Assembly (NCBI GenBank): GCA_964586055.1
Contig: CAZPFX010000010.1
Span: 1 to 30,906, forward strand
Origin: UM-FILTER-42-14 sp964586055
GTDB lineage: Bacteria > Patescibacteriota > Microgenomatia > UBA1400 > PJMF01
DNA: 30,906 bases
Direction of reading: 5' to 3'
Below are positions 13,128-20,779 of this stretch, piece by piece. A program made the position numbers and the translations under genes. Position 1 is the first letter of the stretch. Each line of letters begins with the position of its first letter. The notes beneath the pieces are model-generated. The model saw nothing but the letters and a program-made list of their open reading frames with translations, was not told the origin of the DNA and made no database searches.

Positions 13128-14377
13128 GACGTTCCAAATCCCGGTATACGAAGGATATCAAAACCAATGAATTGCAAGATCGTTACAGAAAAAATAATAA
13201 CTAATAAACCAACGATTGCAGATGTGATCATCTCTTTTGCTTGTTCTGCGCGCTTTGGATCACCCTGGGAAGTTGTGATGAGAAAGCCACCAGCTAGAGT
13301 CATTATAAGAGAAACTCCTCCACCTATTCCGAGTCCAAGTTTGACAAGGCTCTGAACGATCGAGGTCGGTTCTCGCTTGATGCAGCCAATGGCAGTCCAG
13401 ACTCCGGCTTGATCAGTATTTGCTTTCTCAACATCATTTGAATTATCGGTGGTAGCGCATTTGACACATTCATTGTAAGCATTGCTACCTATTTGCAGCT
13501 GTGAACAAAGTGAAAAAGGCAGCGAATCCTCCGAGTCAGAATTTGGGTTTGTGTTACAACTACCATTGCAACCAGACGCTATGTCTATCGTTCTGTTACA
13601 GTTATTGAATGTTGATCCAAATTCTTTAAACTGCAGTGTGTAGGTGTCTTCTTCATTTGGAGTGAAACTGGCCTCAAAAACACCTGGTGAAGTTGTTGGC
13701 AAATGAGGTAGGTCCAGAGCACCCCCCCATAGTTTTTGGCCGATAGCAGTTTTTACTTCTCCAGAAAATAGCTGTCCATTTTTTGTCATTCCTTCGACTC
13801 TGAAGTTGACAGGCTTGTGTCTTTCAAGGCATCCAGGGTAATAACAGGCATCAGTAGCTTCGTCTCCTTGCCAAATTTTTATTGATCCGCAAGATCGCCC
13901 ATTTGAGCCAGTAGAGTAATATACTCCCACTTCGCATAATCTATTTGTTTCAAGAAAACCACCTTGGTGCACGTACAGAACGACATAATGATCATCGTCA
14001 TTTTTAGTATTGAGAGCAGATCTATCTGATATCGTCCAAATTATCTGATTTCCACTAACAACAATGCCATCTCCCTTGTCTCCATCTGAATCAATCTTAA
14101 AAGTCTTACTCTGTTGTTCATCGTAGAGGTAATCTTTTACAACTCTACCAACTTTTTCTCCTTTAACTTTAAGATAATATTTATCACTGGTATTCAGTCC
14201 TTGAGTGCTAAATTTAACGACGTGAGTCATGCCGTCTGTGTAGCTTGGCAATGTTATTCCCACGCCTTCAATTGATCCTTGGCAAGTACCAATGCTATAC
14301 GCGAATGTCGAAGATGAACTTAAAGCAAGTGAAAGAAAAAAAACAAGGCTTGTGAGTAGAATCTTAAATCGTGACAT
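13124..14377 (-). CDS. Secreted beta-rich protein fused to a C-terminal VirB2-like two-helix module
   Basis: A 417-residue protein with a signal peptide ending at TFAYS (about residue 27). Residues about 33-150 form a beta-rich domain starting at Cys and closing with LCEVGVYY, matching in position and pattern the first domain of the coupled downstream protein, so the two are paralogues. A second beta-sandwich-like domain (about 190-270, ending YTLQFKEFG) and a Cys-rich linker follow. The C-terminus has two hydrophobic helices (about 345-368, 388-408) around the loop SQGDPKRAEQAKEM. A TACAAT box eleven bases before the ATG likely drives both genes. The SpoIID gene is divergent 54 bases away. 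Together they resemble large ornamental versions of the pilins at 2574-7205. Confidence 0.72.
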   Translation of the reverse strand: MSRFKILLTSLVFFLSLALSSSSTFAYSIGTCQGSIEGVGITLPSYTDGMTHVVKFSTQGLNTSDKYYLKVKGEKVGRVVKDYLYDEQQSKTFKIDSDGDKGDGIVVSGNQIIWTISDRSALNTKNDDDHYVVLYVHQGGFLETNRLCEVGVYYSTGSNGRSCGSIKIWQGDEATDACYYPGCLERHKPVNFRVEGMTKNGQLFSGEVKTAIGQKLWGGALDLPHLPTTSPGVFEASFTPNEEDTYTLQFKEFGSTFNNCNRTIDIASGCNGSCNTNPNSDSEDSLPFSLCSQLQIGSNAYNECVKCATTDNSNDVEKANTDQAGVWTAIGCIKREPTSIVQSLVKLGLGIGGGVSLIMTLAGGFLITTSQGDPKRAEQAKEMITSAIVGLLVIIFSVTILQFIGFDILRIPGFGTS

Positions 14378-14388
14378 TGTTCACCATT

Positions 14389-14394
14389 ATTGTA
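14389..14394 (-). promoter_or_regulatory. -10 box (TACAAT) for the large pilin-like pair
   Basis: TACAAT on the minus strand lies eleven bases before the ATG at 14377, in the 54-base divergent gap with the SpoIID-like gene. Confidence 0.4.
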
Positions 14395-14416
14395 CCCCAT
14401 CTCGAGCCACCAGTGG

Positions 14417-14422
14417 TACACT
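14417..14422 (+). promoter_or_regulatory. -10 box (TACACT) for the SpoIID-recF operon
   Basis: TACACT with a preceding GTGG lies nine bases before the ATG at 14432, implying a leader of about two or three bases. It supports that ATG over the earlier in-frame ATG at 14390, which would sit upstream of the promoter. Confidence 0.4.
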
Positions 14423-14431
14423 GTTTACATC

Positions 14432-16117
14432 ATGTGGCGACGTTTTTTTGTCAGCATATTTCTTGGGGCAGTGCTGGCAACAGTCGTAAGCGGGGGGATT
14501 TTTCAGATCTTACCTGTCAGGGCTGACGAAGTTGCTGATCTCCAGAAGCAAATCGACGAACTCGAGAACCTGAAAAATATGTCGGAATCGGCGACAAAGC
14601 CTTTGGTGGAAGAGCTCAAGGGCTTAGAAAACCGCATCGATACTGCTCGCGCTGGTATTGAGCGTGCCAGAGACGAGGTTGCCACCTTGGCCAAAAACAT
14701 CGACGGTCGTGAGCTCGACCTCGCCATCCAGTACCAAATTCTTTCTGAACGCGTTCACGTTCAGTACAAAAGAAGCCGTCAGCTAAATCCACTCCTAATT
14801 TTCTTCGCCGGGGGCGACGCCAGTGCTGTCTCCAAGGATCTTGCATACCAATCTGCGGCCAAAGCCAGAGACGACAAGCTAATTACTGATATTAGCTCTG
14901 ATATCGCTGGTCTTGAAGCTGACACAGTAGTCCTAGAAAACAAACAAAAACAGCTTGCTGCTCTAGAAATTCAGCTTGATGAACAGGCAAAGTTTTTTCG
15001 TGGCGAGATTGGCAAAGCCCAAGATTATCAGAAAGATCTAACTGGCAAAATTGCCTCACTTTCAGCCAAGCAGCAAGAAATCTTAGCGGCTAGATCTGGT
15101 AGTTTTACTGCCAGTATTGGTGATAGCGAGCTCGCTGATGACATTAACGCTTCGATTAAAGGCTTTCGTGACTCTGCGCCCAGCGGCTATTTCGCAGTTT
15201 TTTCCTTTGGTGCCTATACCCACAGAAAAGGCATGAGTCAGTACGGAGCCAGAGGTAGAGCCGAGAATGGTCAGAGCTATAAACAAATTCTCCAAGCCTA
15301 CTACGGCAAAGAACCAGTTAGCAAAAACACCGATGGAAACATTAGAGTCAGTGGCTACGGAGAAATAAATTTTGAGGAACAGTATCTCTGGGGAATAGCT
15401 GAGATGCCGTCGAGTTGGCATGCAGAAGCTCTAAAGGCTCAGGCAGTCGCCGCCAGAACTTATGCTTATCGCTATATTGAGCAGGGAAAAGAAATTTGCA
15501 CAACAGAGGCTTGCCAAGTTTTTTCAAAATCAAAGTCTGATAATGCTCCAGAAGCTTGGAAACAGGCAGTGAGGGATACAAGAGGCCAAGTGCTCGAAGA
15601 TGTTGTTACCTTTTATGCATCCACTCATGGTGCATTTACTACAACTGCCGGCTGGGACACGACTGATGGTAGCGGTGGTGGAAATTTCATTGACAAGTCA
15701 TTCGAAAAACTTGGCGGTTCTCCTTGGCTCTACAAAGCTTGGTACACCCAAGGATATAGTTCTAGTAGCGATAAATGCGGCAGGAGCAATCCTTGGCTTT
15801 CACCGGAAGAGATGGCAGACATTATTAATGCTGCAAGATACCGCGATGATCGAGTTACTCCTGTCAGCACCTCATGTTGGGGCGGCAATCCTTATTCACA
15901 TGCTGAGCTTAGAGAGAAAGCGAACGGGCCTTCTAGCGTGTCCTCAGTCTCAGTTAGTCAGGGCAATGGCACTACCAACGAAGTTATTTTCCAAACCAAT
16001 ATTGGTGAGATCCGTCTTAGCGGTTCTGACTTTAAAACCGCCTTTAATGTTCGCGCACCTGGTAGACTATCAATTCCCCAAAAAGGTTTTGCCTTCTTTA
16101 ACATTGAGCATAAATAG
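14432..16117 (+). CDS. SpoIID/LytB-type peptidoglycan lytic transglycosylase with coiled-coil N-terminus
   Basis: A 561-residue exported protein. A signal peptide or anchor (MWRRFFVSIFLGAVLAT) is followed by a long coiled coil (about 32-235, rich in heptads like EVADLQKQIDELENLKNM) as in PcsB/EnvC-like proteins. The SpoIID domain covers about 265-480: GMSQYGARGRAENG, then YLWGIAEMPSSWHAEALKAQ with catalytic Glu324 in AEMP, and AVAARTYAYRY. SpoIID cleaves glycan strands, usually denuded ones. The coiled coil may regulate or localise it, as EnvC-type proteins do in division. A C-terminal beta region (about 500-561) is unassigned. It overlaps recF by one base (TAGTG). A wall remodelling role is well supported; the pathway in this cell is unknown. 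Confidence 0.85.
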   Translation: MWRRFFVSIFLGAVLATVVSGGIFQILPVRADEVADLQKQIDELENLKNMSESATKPLVEELKGLENRIDTARAGIERARDEVATLAKNIDGRELDLAIQYQILSERVHVQYKRSRQLNPLLIFFAGGDASAVSKDLAYQSAAKARDDKLITDISSDIAGLEADTVVLENKQKQLAALEIQLDEQAKFFRGEIGKAQDYQKDLTGKIASLSAKQQEILAARSGSFTASIGDSELADDINASIKGFRDSAPSGYFAVFSFGAYTHRKGMSQYGARGRAENGQSYKQILQAYYGKEPVSKNTDGNIRVSGYGEINFEEQYLWGIAEMPSSWHAEALKAQAVAARTYAYRYIEQGKEICTTEACQVFSKSKSDNAPEAWKQAVRDTRGQVLEDVVTFYASTHGAFTTTAGWDTTDGSGGGNFIDKSFEKLGGSPWLYKAWYTQGYSSSSDKCGRSNPWLSPEEMADIINAARYRDDRVTPVSTSCWGGNPYSHAELREKANGPSSVSSVSVSQGNGTTNEVIFQTNIGEIRLSGSDFKTAFNVRAPGRLSIPQKGFAFFNIEHK

Positions 16118-17175
16118 TGATACCGCTAACACAACTCTCTCTCCAGCATTTTCGCACTCACGCTCAGCTTAGCTTGAATTTTGATAATCAAGTCACAGTC
16201 ATTAGTGGTCCCAATGCCAGTGGCAAGACTTCTATTTTGGAGGCGATCAATTTGCTTGCCACAGGAGATAGCTTCAGAGCTAAAAAAATCTCTGAGATGA
16301 TTTCCTTTGATGCCGATCTGGGTCGAGTCAGAGGCATGGTTTCAGAAAATGAGGGGGAGCCGCTAGACATCGAAATTCTTCTCACTCACGGCGTTCTTCA
16401 GGGCAAGCGCACTCCGCACCGCTTATTTCGCGTTAATGATGTCGCCCGCCAAAAACGCATCGCTACTCACAGATTTTTTACCACGGCTTTTAGGCCAGAG
16501 GACTTGCGCTTAGTCGAGGGTTCACCATCGAGAAGGCGCGGATTTTTAGACACTGTTTTGTCATCAGTGCACCCGGAGTATGAACGAAGCTTGCGGGTTT
16601 ATGACCAAACGCTTAGGCGAAGAAACAAGCTTTTGGAGCAAGTTCGCTCGGGAGAACAGTCAGCTAATGTTTTGAGCTACTGGGATGTGAACATGTTGAA
16701 GCACGGCACAGTTTTACAAAAATTTCGGACAGAATTTGCCGCAGCTTGCGCTGGAGTGGCTTTTCCCAAACAATTTACGATTGAGTATCTACCATCAATT
16801 ATCTCCGAGGAGCGCCAGGATGAGTACCGATCTAGAGCCATTGCCGCCGGTCATTCGTTGATTGGCCCTCACAAGGACGACTTTGCCATTCATTTACAAA
16901 CAAAAACTAACCAATTCGAACTTTCCGCTTTCGGTTCACGTGGTCAGCAGCGCCTAGCAGTTTTGTGGTTAAAATTATGCGAACACGCCTACGTCCGAGA
17001 GAATTCGGATCGTGAGCAAATTCTTCTTCTTGATGATATCTGGTCGGAGCTTGATGATGAGAGCCAAGCCATTATCGAACCTCTTTTCCGCCTGCAACAA
17101 ACAATTATTACCACCACCAGCGAAGAATTGGCAGAAAAATTAACCGCAGCTCATGTTGCTCTCGGTGTAGAATAA
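16117..17175 (+). CDS. recF: DNA replication and repair protein RecF
   Basis: An SMC-like ATPase that with RecO and RecR loads RecA at single-strand gaps. 352 residues, normal for RecF. Seen: N-terminal LQHFRTHAQLSLNF, Walker A GPNASGKTS (31-39), IGPHKDDF near 250, the ABC signature SAFGSRGQQRLAVLWLKL near 270 and Walker B ILLLDDIWSELDDE near 305. The GTG start is used because it shares a base with the SpoIID stop and directly precedes IPLTQLSLQHF. In most bacteria recF lies beside dnaA/dnaN/gyrB; here it is in an operon with a wall enzyme and NnrD, an unusual setting. Confidence 0.93.
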   Translation: MIPLTQLSLQHFRTHAQLSLNFDNQVTVISGPNASGKTSILEAINLLATGDSFRAKKISEMISFDADLGRVRGMVSENEGEPLDIEILLTHGVLQGKRTPHRLFRVNDVARQKRIATHRFFTTAFRPEDLRLVEGSPSRRRGFLDTVLSSVHPEYERSLRVYDQTLRRRNKLLEQVRSGEQSANVLSYWDVNMLKHGTVLQKFRTEFAAACAGVAFPKQFTIEYLPSIISEERQDEYRSRAIAAGHSLIGPHKDDFAIHLQTKTNQFELSAFGSRGQQRLAVLWLKLCEHAYVRENSDREQILLLDDIWSELDDESQAIIEPLFRLQQTIITTTSEELAEKLTAAHVALGVE

Positions 17176-17180
17176 TCAAA

Positions 17181-18029
17181 ATGAAAACTCCTATTTCACC
17201 AACTGTTGCCTCCTATCTTCAGCGCCTGAAATTTCCAGAAAAGTACTCTCATAAAGGTCAAAATGGCAAGCTTTTAATTATCGGTGGCAGCGAGCTTTTT
17301 CATGCAGCCAGTAAGTGGAGTTTAGACGTAGCCAGTAAGTTTGTTGACATGGTTTTCTACTCATCAGTGCCAAGCAATAACGTTTTGGTTCAGGCCGCCA
17401 AACAGGAATTCTGGAATGGCATAGTTATTGAAAGAGAAAATTTGAATGACTATATCGACGAAGCTGACTGCGTCTTAATTGGTCCTGGCATGGAGAGAAG
17501 TGAAGAAACAACCAGGATAACCAATGAGTTATTGGAGAAATATCCAGAAAAAAAATGGGTTATCGATGCCGGAGCTCTGCAGATGATGGATCCAGATTTA
17601 CTTCCAAAAAATAGCATTATTACTCCTCATGCAGGGGAGTTGGAGCGTCTACTTGGCGTTGTTGCTCGTCAGTCTTCAGAATCTCCCGCTGGTCCAAAGC
17701 TTGATGAACTAGAGCCGCTTTTGGCAAAGGGCACTACGATCGTTCTCAAGGGTCCAACTGACTATATTTATCACAGAAATGATCTAATCACTGTTGAGGG
17801 TGGCAGTCCTGGCATGACTAAGGGAGGAACTGGTGATGTCCTAGCCGGAGTTGTGGCCGCGCTTTTTTGTAATCACGATGCGATGACGGCCGCAGTGATT
17901 GGTAGCTTTGCCAATAAACAAGCCGGAGAGGATCTCCATTCTAAGGTTGGGCCGCTCTTTAATGCTTCTGATTTGGTCCAAGCAGTGCCAAAGGTTTTGT
18001 GGGATTCTTTTAACTATCTATCAAAGTAA
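17181..18029 (+). CDS. nnrD: ADP/ATP-dependent NAD(P)H-hydrate dehydratase
   Basis: Repairs hydrated NAD(P)H by ATP- or ADP-driven dehydration; ribokinase-like fold (YjeF C-terminal family). 282 residues. Seen: GKLLIIGGSE (29-38), VLIGPGMERS near 95, WVIDAGALQMM near 118, IITPHAGELERLLG near 145, IVLKGPTDYIY near 182 and the anion-hole/catalytic SPGMTKGGTGDVLAGVVAAL near 208. The epimerase half (YjeF N-terminal) is missing, so this is a stand-alone NnrD. It lies six bases after recF without a clear SD. ThiD-like kinases share the fold, but the TPHAGE and KGGTGDVLAG motifs favour NnrD. Confidence 0.88.
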   Translation: MKTPISPTVASYLQRLKFPEKYSHKGQNGKLLIIGGSELFHAASKWSLDVASKFVDMVFYSSVPSNNVLVQAAKQEFWNGIVIERENLNDYIDEADCVLIGPGMERSEETTRITNELLEKYPEKKWVIDAGALQMMDPDLLPKNSIITPHAGELERLLGVVARQSSESPAGPKLDELEPLLAKGTTIVLKGPTDYIYHRNDLITVEGGSPGMTKGGTGDVLAGVVAALFCNHDAMTAAVIGSFANKQAGEDLHSKVGPLFNASDLVQAVPKVLWDSFNYLSK

Positions 18030-18033
18030 ATTT

Positions 18034-19491
18034 TTACATTAATAGGAAATACTTCAATGGCACTTTAACAATATTATTTTTTAGAATTAATTCTGAATCA
18101 CTGACGACTATTCCGTATTTTCCACCAAGTTTTTTTAAAGTTGCTTCAGCTTGATTGGCCAACTTTTTGCCATAGCCAACTTCTATGGGAATTTTTTTAT
18201 TTGATAAGCTTAGTAGAAAGTCGGCTCCACCTTTGGAGCTGTCATAAAAGATTGGAGAAGCGTTCTTGTCGGAAAAATTTTGGTGCAGTGAGAGGGCCAC
18301 AACGTCTTCCATGTACTTTCCTTTGTGATTTAAAAACGCATTTTCACCCTCAACTATTGAAAGTAGAGCGTATCTTATTGCTGGGGTCATAAAGTGATAT
18401 TTTGAAGGTTTGCGGACTTTTTTGTATGTCGAACCGTAAGGATAAACACGAATTAGTATCTCTGCCTTCTCTAGACTTTCTAGTATGTTTGCAAGAGTGA
18501 TTAGAGAAATTCTCCTAAGGCTTTTTGCCACACTAGTCAAGCTAACTTCACTACTCCCAGCAACTAATAGCAATATATTTTTAATTGACGATAGCGTGCT
18601 AGTGTCAAAACTCCCAAGCTCTGACAAATCCCTTTCAATCACTCGATCGATTAGTTGATTAGTGAGCATATAAACATGTTGTTCGCTGCTAATGGTAAGT
18701 GCGAAAGGCATACTTGAATACTTCAGGTATTTATCAACTTCAAGGGTTTCAATACCAAACCAATATTTTTTAACATCTGCGTCTAGTTCTGAGAGATTTG
18801 AGTAGCATTCGTTTGCATCAGCACTATATATGAGTGCTTGTTTTATTGACTTTGAAAGCCCTTGTATTGGTAGCTTTAGACTTGAAATTACATTAGAAAG
18901 AGATTCATACTTAGTTTTTAAAAGCATGGTCTCAACAAAGCTCATTGGGTAAAGTTTCTCAAAAATAACTCTTCTAGCTAGATCAGCGGTCGATTTTAGC
19001 GATAACGCAGAAGATCCAGTGCAGACTACAAAAACTCTTTTTGATTTGTCATATAAGGTCTTGAGAACACTCGTCCATTTTTTGTCAAAATGAATTTCGT
19101 CGATAAATAGAAAGATTTCTGACTCTGACTTCTCGAATGAATTACCTAGAATTTTTTGATATTCATCTAGAACAGTGAAGAGATCAGAGTTAAGTTCATT
19201 AATTATTTGATCGGTGGAGATATAAAGAACATTGGTTGGATGAGTTGCTTGAACTAAAAAATAAAGTTGGGCTAATATTGTAGTTTTTCCTACACCTCTG
19301 AGCCCAGGTATACCAATAATTCTTAACTCCTTTCCTCCTGCTACAAAGTTTTCGATATACAACTTCATTTTGTCATATATTTCTCTGGTTAGATATTTAT
19401 TTCCCTGTGCGTCCTCTACATACGAGCGCAAAAGAGACGGGGATCTATTTATTTGGTTTTGAAGATATTGTTGAATTTGTTCATTGTTCAT
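18034..19491 (-). CDS. AAA+ ATPase with DUF4143 / PD-(D/E)XK-like C-terminus
   Basis: A 485-residue protein. The AAA domain has a P-loop GLRGVGKTT (63-71), Walker B FLFIDEIHFD (about 126-135) and a sensor-like VVCTGSSALSL near 158. A middle region includes a winged-helix-like part (SEVSLTSVAKSLRRIS, about 315-360). The C-terminus (about 375-485) contains GGADFLL and IPIEVGYGK, the D...E-x-x pattern of PD-(D/E)XK restriction-like domains found in DUF4143 ATPases; the usual Lys after Glu-Val is Gly here, so catalysis is doubtful. Such ATPases are common in archaea and CPR, often in mobile or defence-like regions, and their role is poorly known. The gene stands alone between convergent nnrD and divergent Fic. 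Its promoter lies in a 38-bp nested palindrome. Confidence 0.75.
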   Translation of the reverse strand: MNNEQIQQYLQNQINRSPSLLRSYVEDAQGNKYLTREIYDKMKLYIENFVAGGKELRIIGIPGLRGVGKTTILAQLYFLVQATHPTNVLYISTDQIINELNSDLFTVLDEYQKILGNSFEKSESEIFLFIDEIHFDKKWTSVLKTLYDKSKRVFVVCTGSSALSLKSTADLARRVIFEKLYPMSFVETMLLKTKYESLSNVISSLKLPIQGLSKSIKQALIYSADANECYSNLSELDADVKKYWFGIETLEVDKYLKYSSMPFALTISSEQHVYMLTNQLIDRVIERDLSELGSFDTSTLSSIKNILLLVAGSSEVSLTSVAKSLRRISLITLANILESLEKAEILIRVYPYGSTYKKVRKPSKYHFMTPAIRYALLSIVEGENAFLNHKGKYMEDVVALSLHQNFSDKNASPIFYDSSKGGADFLLSLSNKKIPIEVGYGKKLANQAEATLKKLGGKYGIVVSDSELILKNNIVKVPLKYFLLM

Positions 19492-19510
19492 ATTTGTCTC
19501 ACTGACCTAC

Positions 19511-19548
19511 TTGACTCTTATAGTAACATCTATTACTGACATAGTCAA
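19511..19548. promoter_or_regulatory. 38-bp nested palindrome containing the promoter of the AAA+ ATPase gene
   Basis: The layout is TTGACT, 5 bases, AGTAA, 6 bases, TTACT, 5 bases, AGTCAA: two nested perfect inverted repeats with symmetric spacing. On the minus strand it reads as TTGACT (-35, 19543-19548), a 17-base spacer and TACTAT (-10, 19520-19525), giving a leader of roughly 20-25 bases to the ATG at 19491. The symmetry suggests an operator. The rest of the 190-base gap (19492-19681) holds only a small AGCCT/AGGCT hairpin and a weak Fic promoter. Confidence 0.6.
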
Positions 19549-19655
19549 CTATAACAGTAGCGCACTAGAGCCTTTCTCCAGGCTAAAAATAGCGAAATCT
19601 CTGTTTGAAATAGTATTGATCTTCTTTTCTCTCACCACTTTCTTGCAAAATTTGC

Positions 19656-19661
19656 GATAAT
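19656..19661 (+). promoter_or_regulatory. Possible -10 (GATAAT with upstream TGC) for the Fic-ligase operon
   Basis: TGCGATAAT fits an extended -10 with one mismatch, 20 bases before the ATG at 19682. No -35 at a proper distance is clear. Confidence 0.3.
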
Positions 19662-19681
19662 GGGCGAGAATAACGCCTCTA

Positions 19682-20776
19682 ATGTACGATCCAAAGTTTA
19701 CAATTTCTAATAACATCCTGACTTACATCTCAAAAATTGAGTCAGCTCGGGCGATGATCGACCAAGCGCCTCTAGTACCGAGTTGGGAAGCCAAATTTCG
19801 TGATGACGCTTTTGCTCGTACTGTTCACTACGGCACAAAAATAGAGGGTAATGACTTGACTGAAGAGCAGGCCCAACAAGTGGTTCGTCTCGGAGACTTT
19901 GTTGACTCTGAAGACGTGGCTAAAAAAACTGGTATTATTGCCAGAGATCGCGATATTCAGGAAGTGATTAATTATCGAAACGTTATCGACTGGATTGATA
20001 AACAGCAGTCTCCAAAATACGAGCAGTTAATCACGGAAAAAACGCTCAAGATTTTGCACAGGTTAACGATCTACAAACTCATTGATGAAAAATACACGGG
20101 AGAGTACCGCGACAAGCAAGTTATCGTCGAAAGTGCTCGCGGAGGCGGCATTGTTTTTCGGCCACCTGTTTCGATGGAAATTCCATTTCTAATTGAGGAT
20201 TTCTTCAAATGGGCGCAGAATTCAAAGACTCAGAGTAATATTCATCCGATCCTAAGGGCCGCCATCACCCATTATCAACTCGTCTATATTCACCCATTTA
20301 TCGAGGGAAATGGCCGTACAGCCCGCGCCTTAGCTACGTTGGTTCTGACTTCACTTGGCTATAATTTTAAGCGCTTTTTCTCTCTGGAGCAGTACTTTGA
20401 TAGTGACGTTGATGCCTATTACAACGCTCTTCTTTCGGTTCAACAAAATCCAGACAACGACCTGACTTATTGGCTCGAATATTTTTGTTACGGTGTGGCA
20501 TTAGAAATTGATAAAATTCAAAGCCAAGTCATGAGTCTCTCTCGCGATCTGAAGCTCAAAAAACAGCTTGGTCGTCAGGTGGCTCTATCAGAGCGTCAGA
20601 TAATTTTGCTAGAATTATTCCAGAGACAAGAAAGAGTCACCTCCGACGATGTCCAGAAGGTTTTGCCACAAATCTCGGTCGACACAATTCTTCGCGACAT
20701 GAAAGACTTAATCAGCAAGGGTATTATCAAAAAAGAAGGTGTGACCAAGGGCGTCCACTATACTTTGGACGAGTAG
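19682..20776 (+). CDS. Fic family protein (AMP-transferase type), with N-terminal inhibitory-like motif
   Basis: A 364-residue Fic protein. The core motif HPFIEGNGRTAR begins at catalytic His204 and is complete, so AMP (or other nucleotide) transfer to a Thr/Ser/Tyr target is expected. The N-terminal Fic_N part has GTKIEGNDLT (51-60), aligning with the inhibitory helix of class II Fic proteins (usually SSxIEG); Glu55 is kept but the first Ser position is Gly. The C-terminus (about 300-364) looks like a winged helix (SERQIILLELFQRQERVTSDDVQK), so it may bind DNA or self-regulate. It is followed three bases later by the ATP-dependent DNA ligase and is probably co-transcribed with it. The target is unknown. 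Confidence 0.87.
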   Translation: MYDPKFTISNNILTYISKIESARAMIDQAPLVPSWEAKFRDDAFARTVHYGTKIEGNDLTEEQAQQVVRLGDFVDSEDVAKKTGIIARDRDIQEVINYRNVIDWIDKQQSPKYEQLITEKTLKILHRLTIYKLIDEKYTGEYRDKQVIVESARGGGIVFRPPVSMEIPFLIEDFFKWAQNSKTQSNIHPILRAAITHYQLVYIHPFIEGNGRTARALATLVLTSLGYNFKRFFSLEQYFDSDVDAYYNALLSVQQNPDNDLTYWLEYFCYGVALEIDKIQSQVMSLSRDLKLKKQLGRQVALSERQIILLELFQRQERVTSDDVQKVLPQISVDTILRDMKDLISKGIIKKEGVTKGVHYTLDE

Positions 20777-20779
20777 TCG

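Noticed and set aside
18034..19491. Active restriction-like nuclease in the AAA+ ATPase tail
   Set aside because: The expected Lys after Glu-Val is Gly, so nuclease activity is not claimed.
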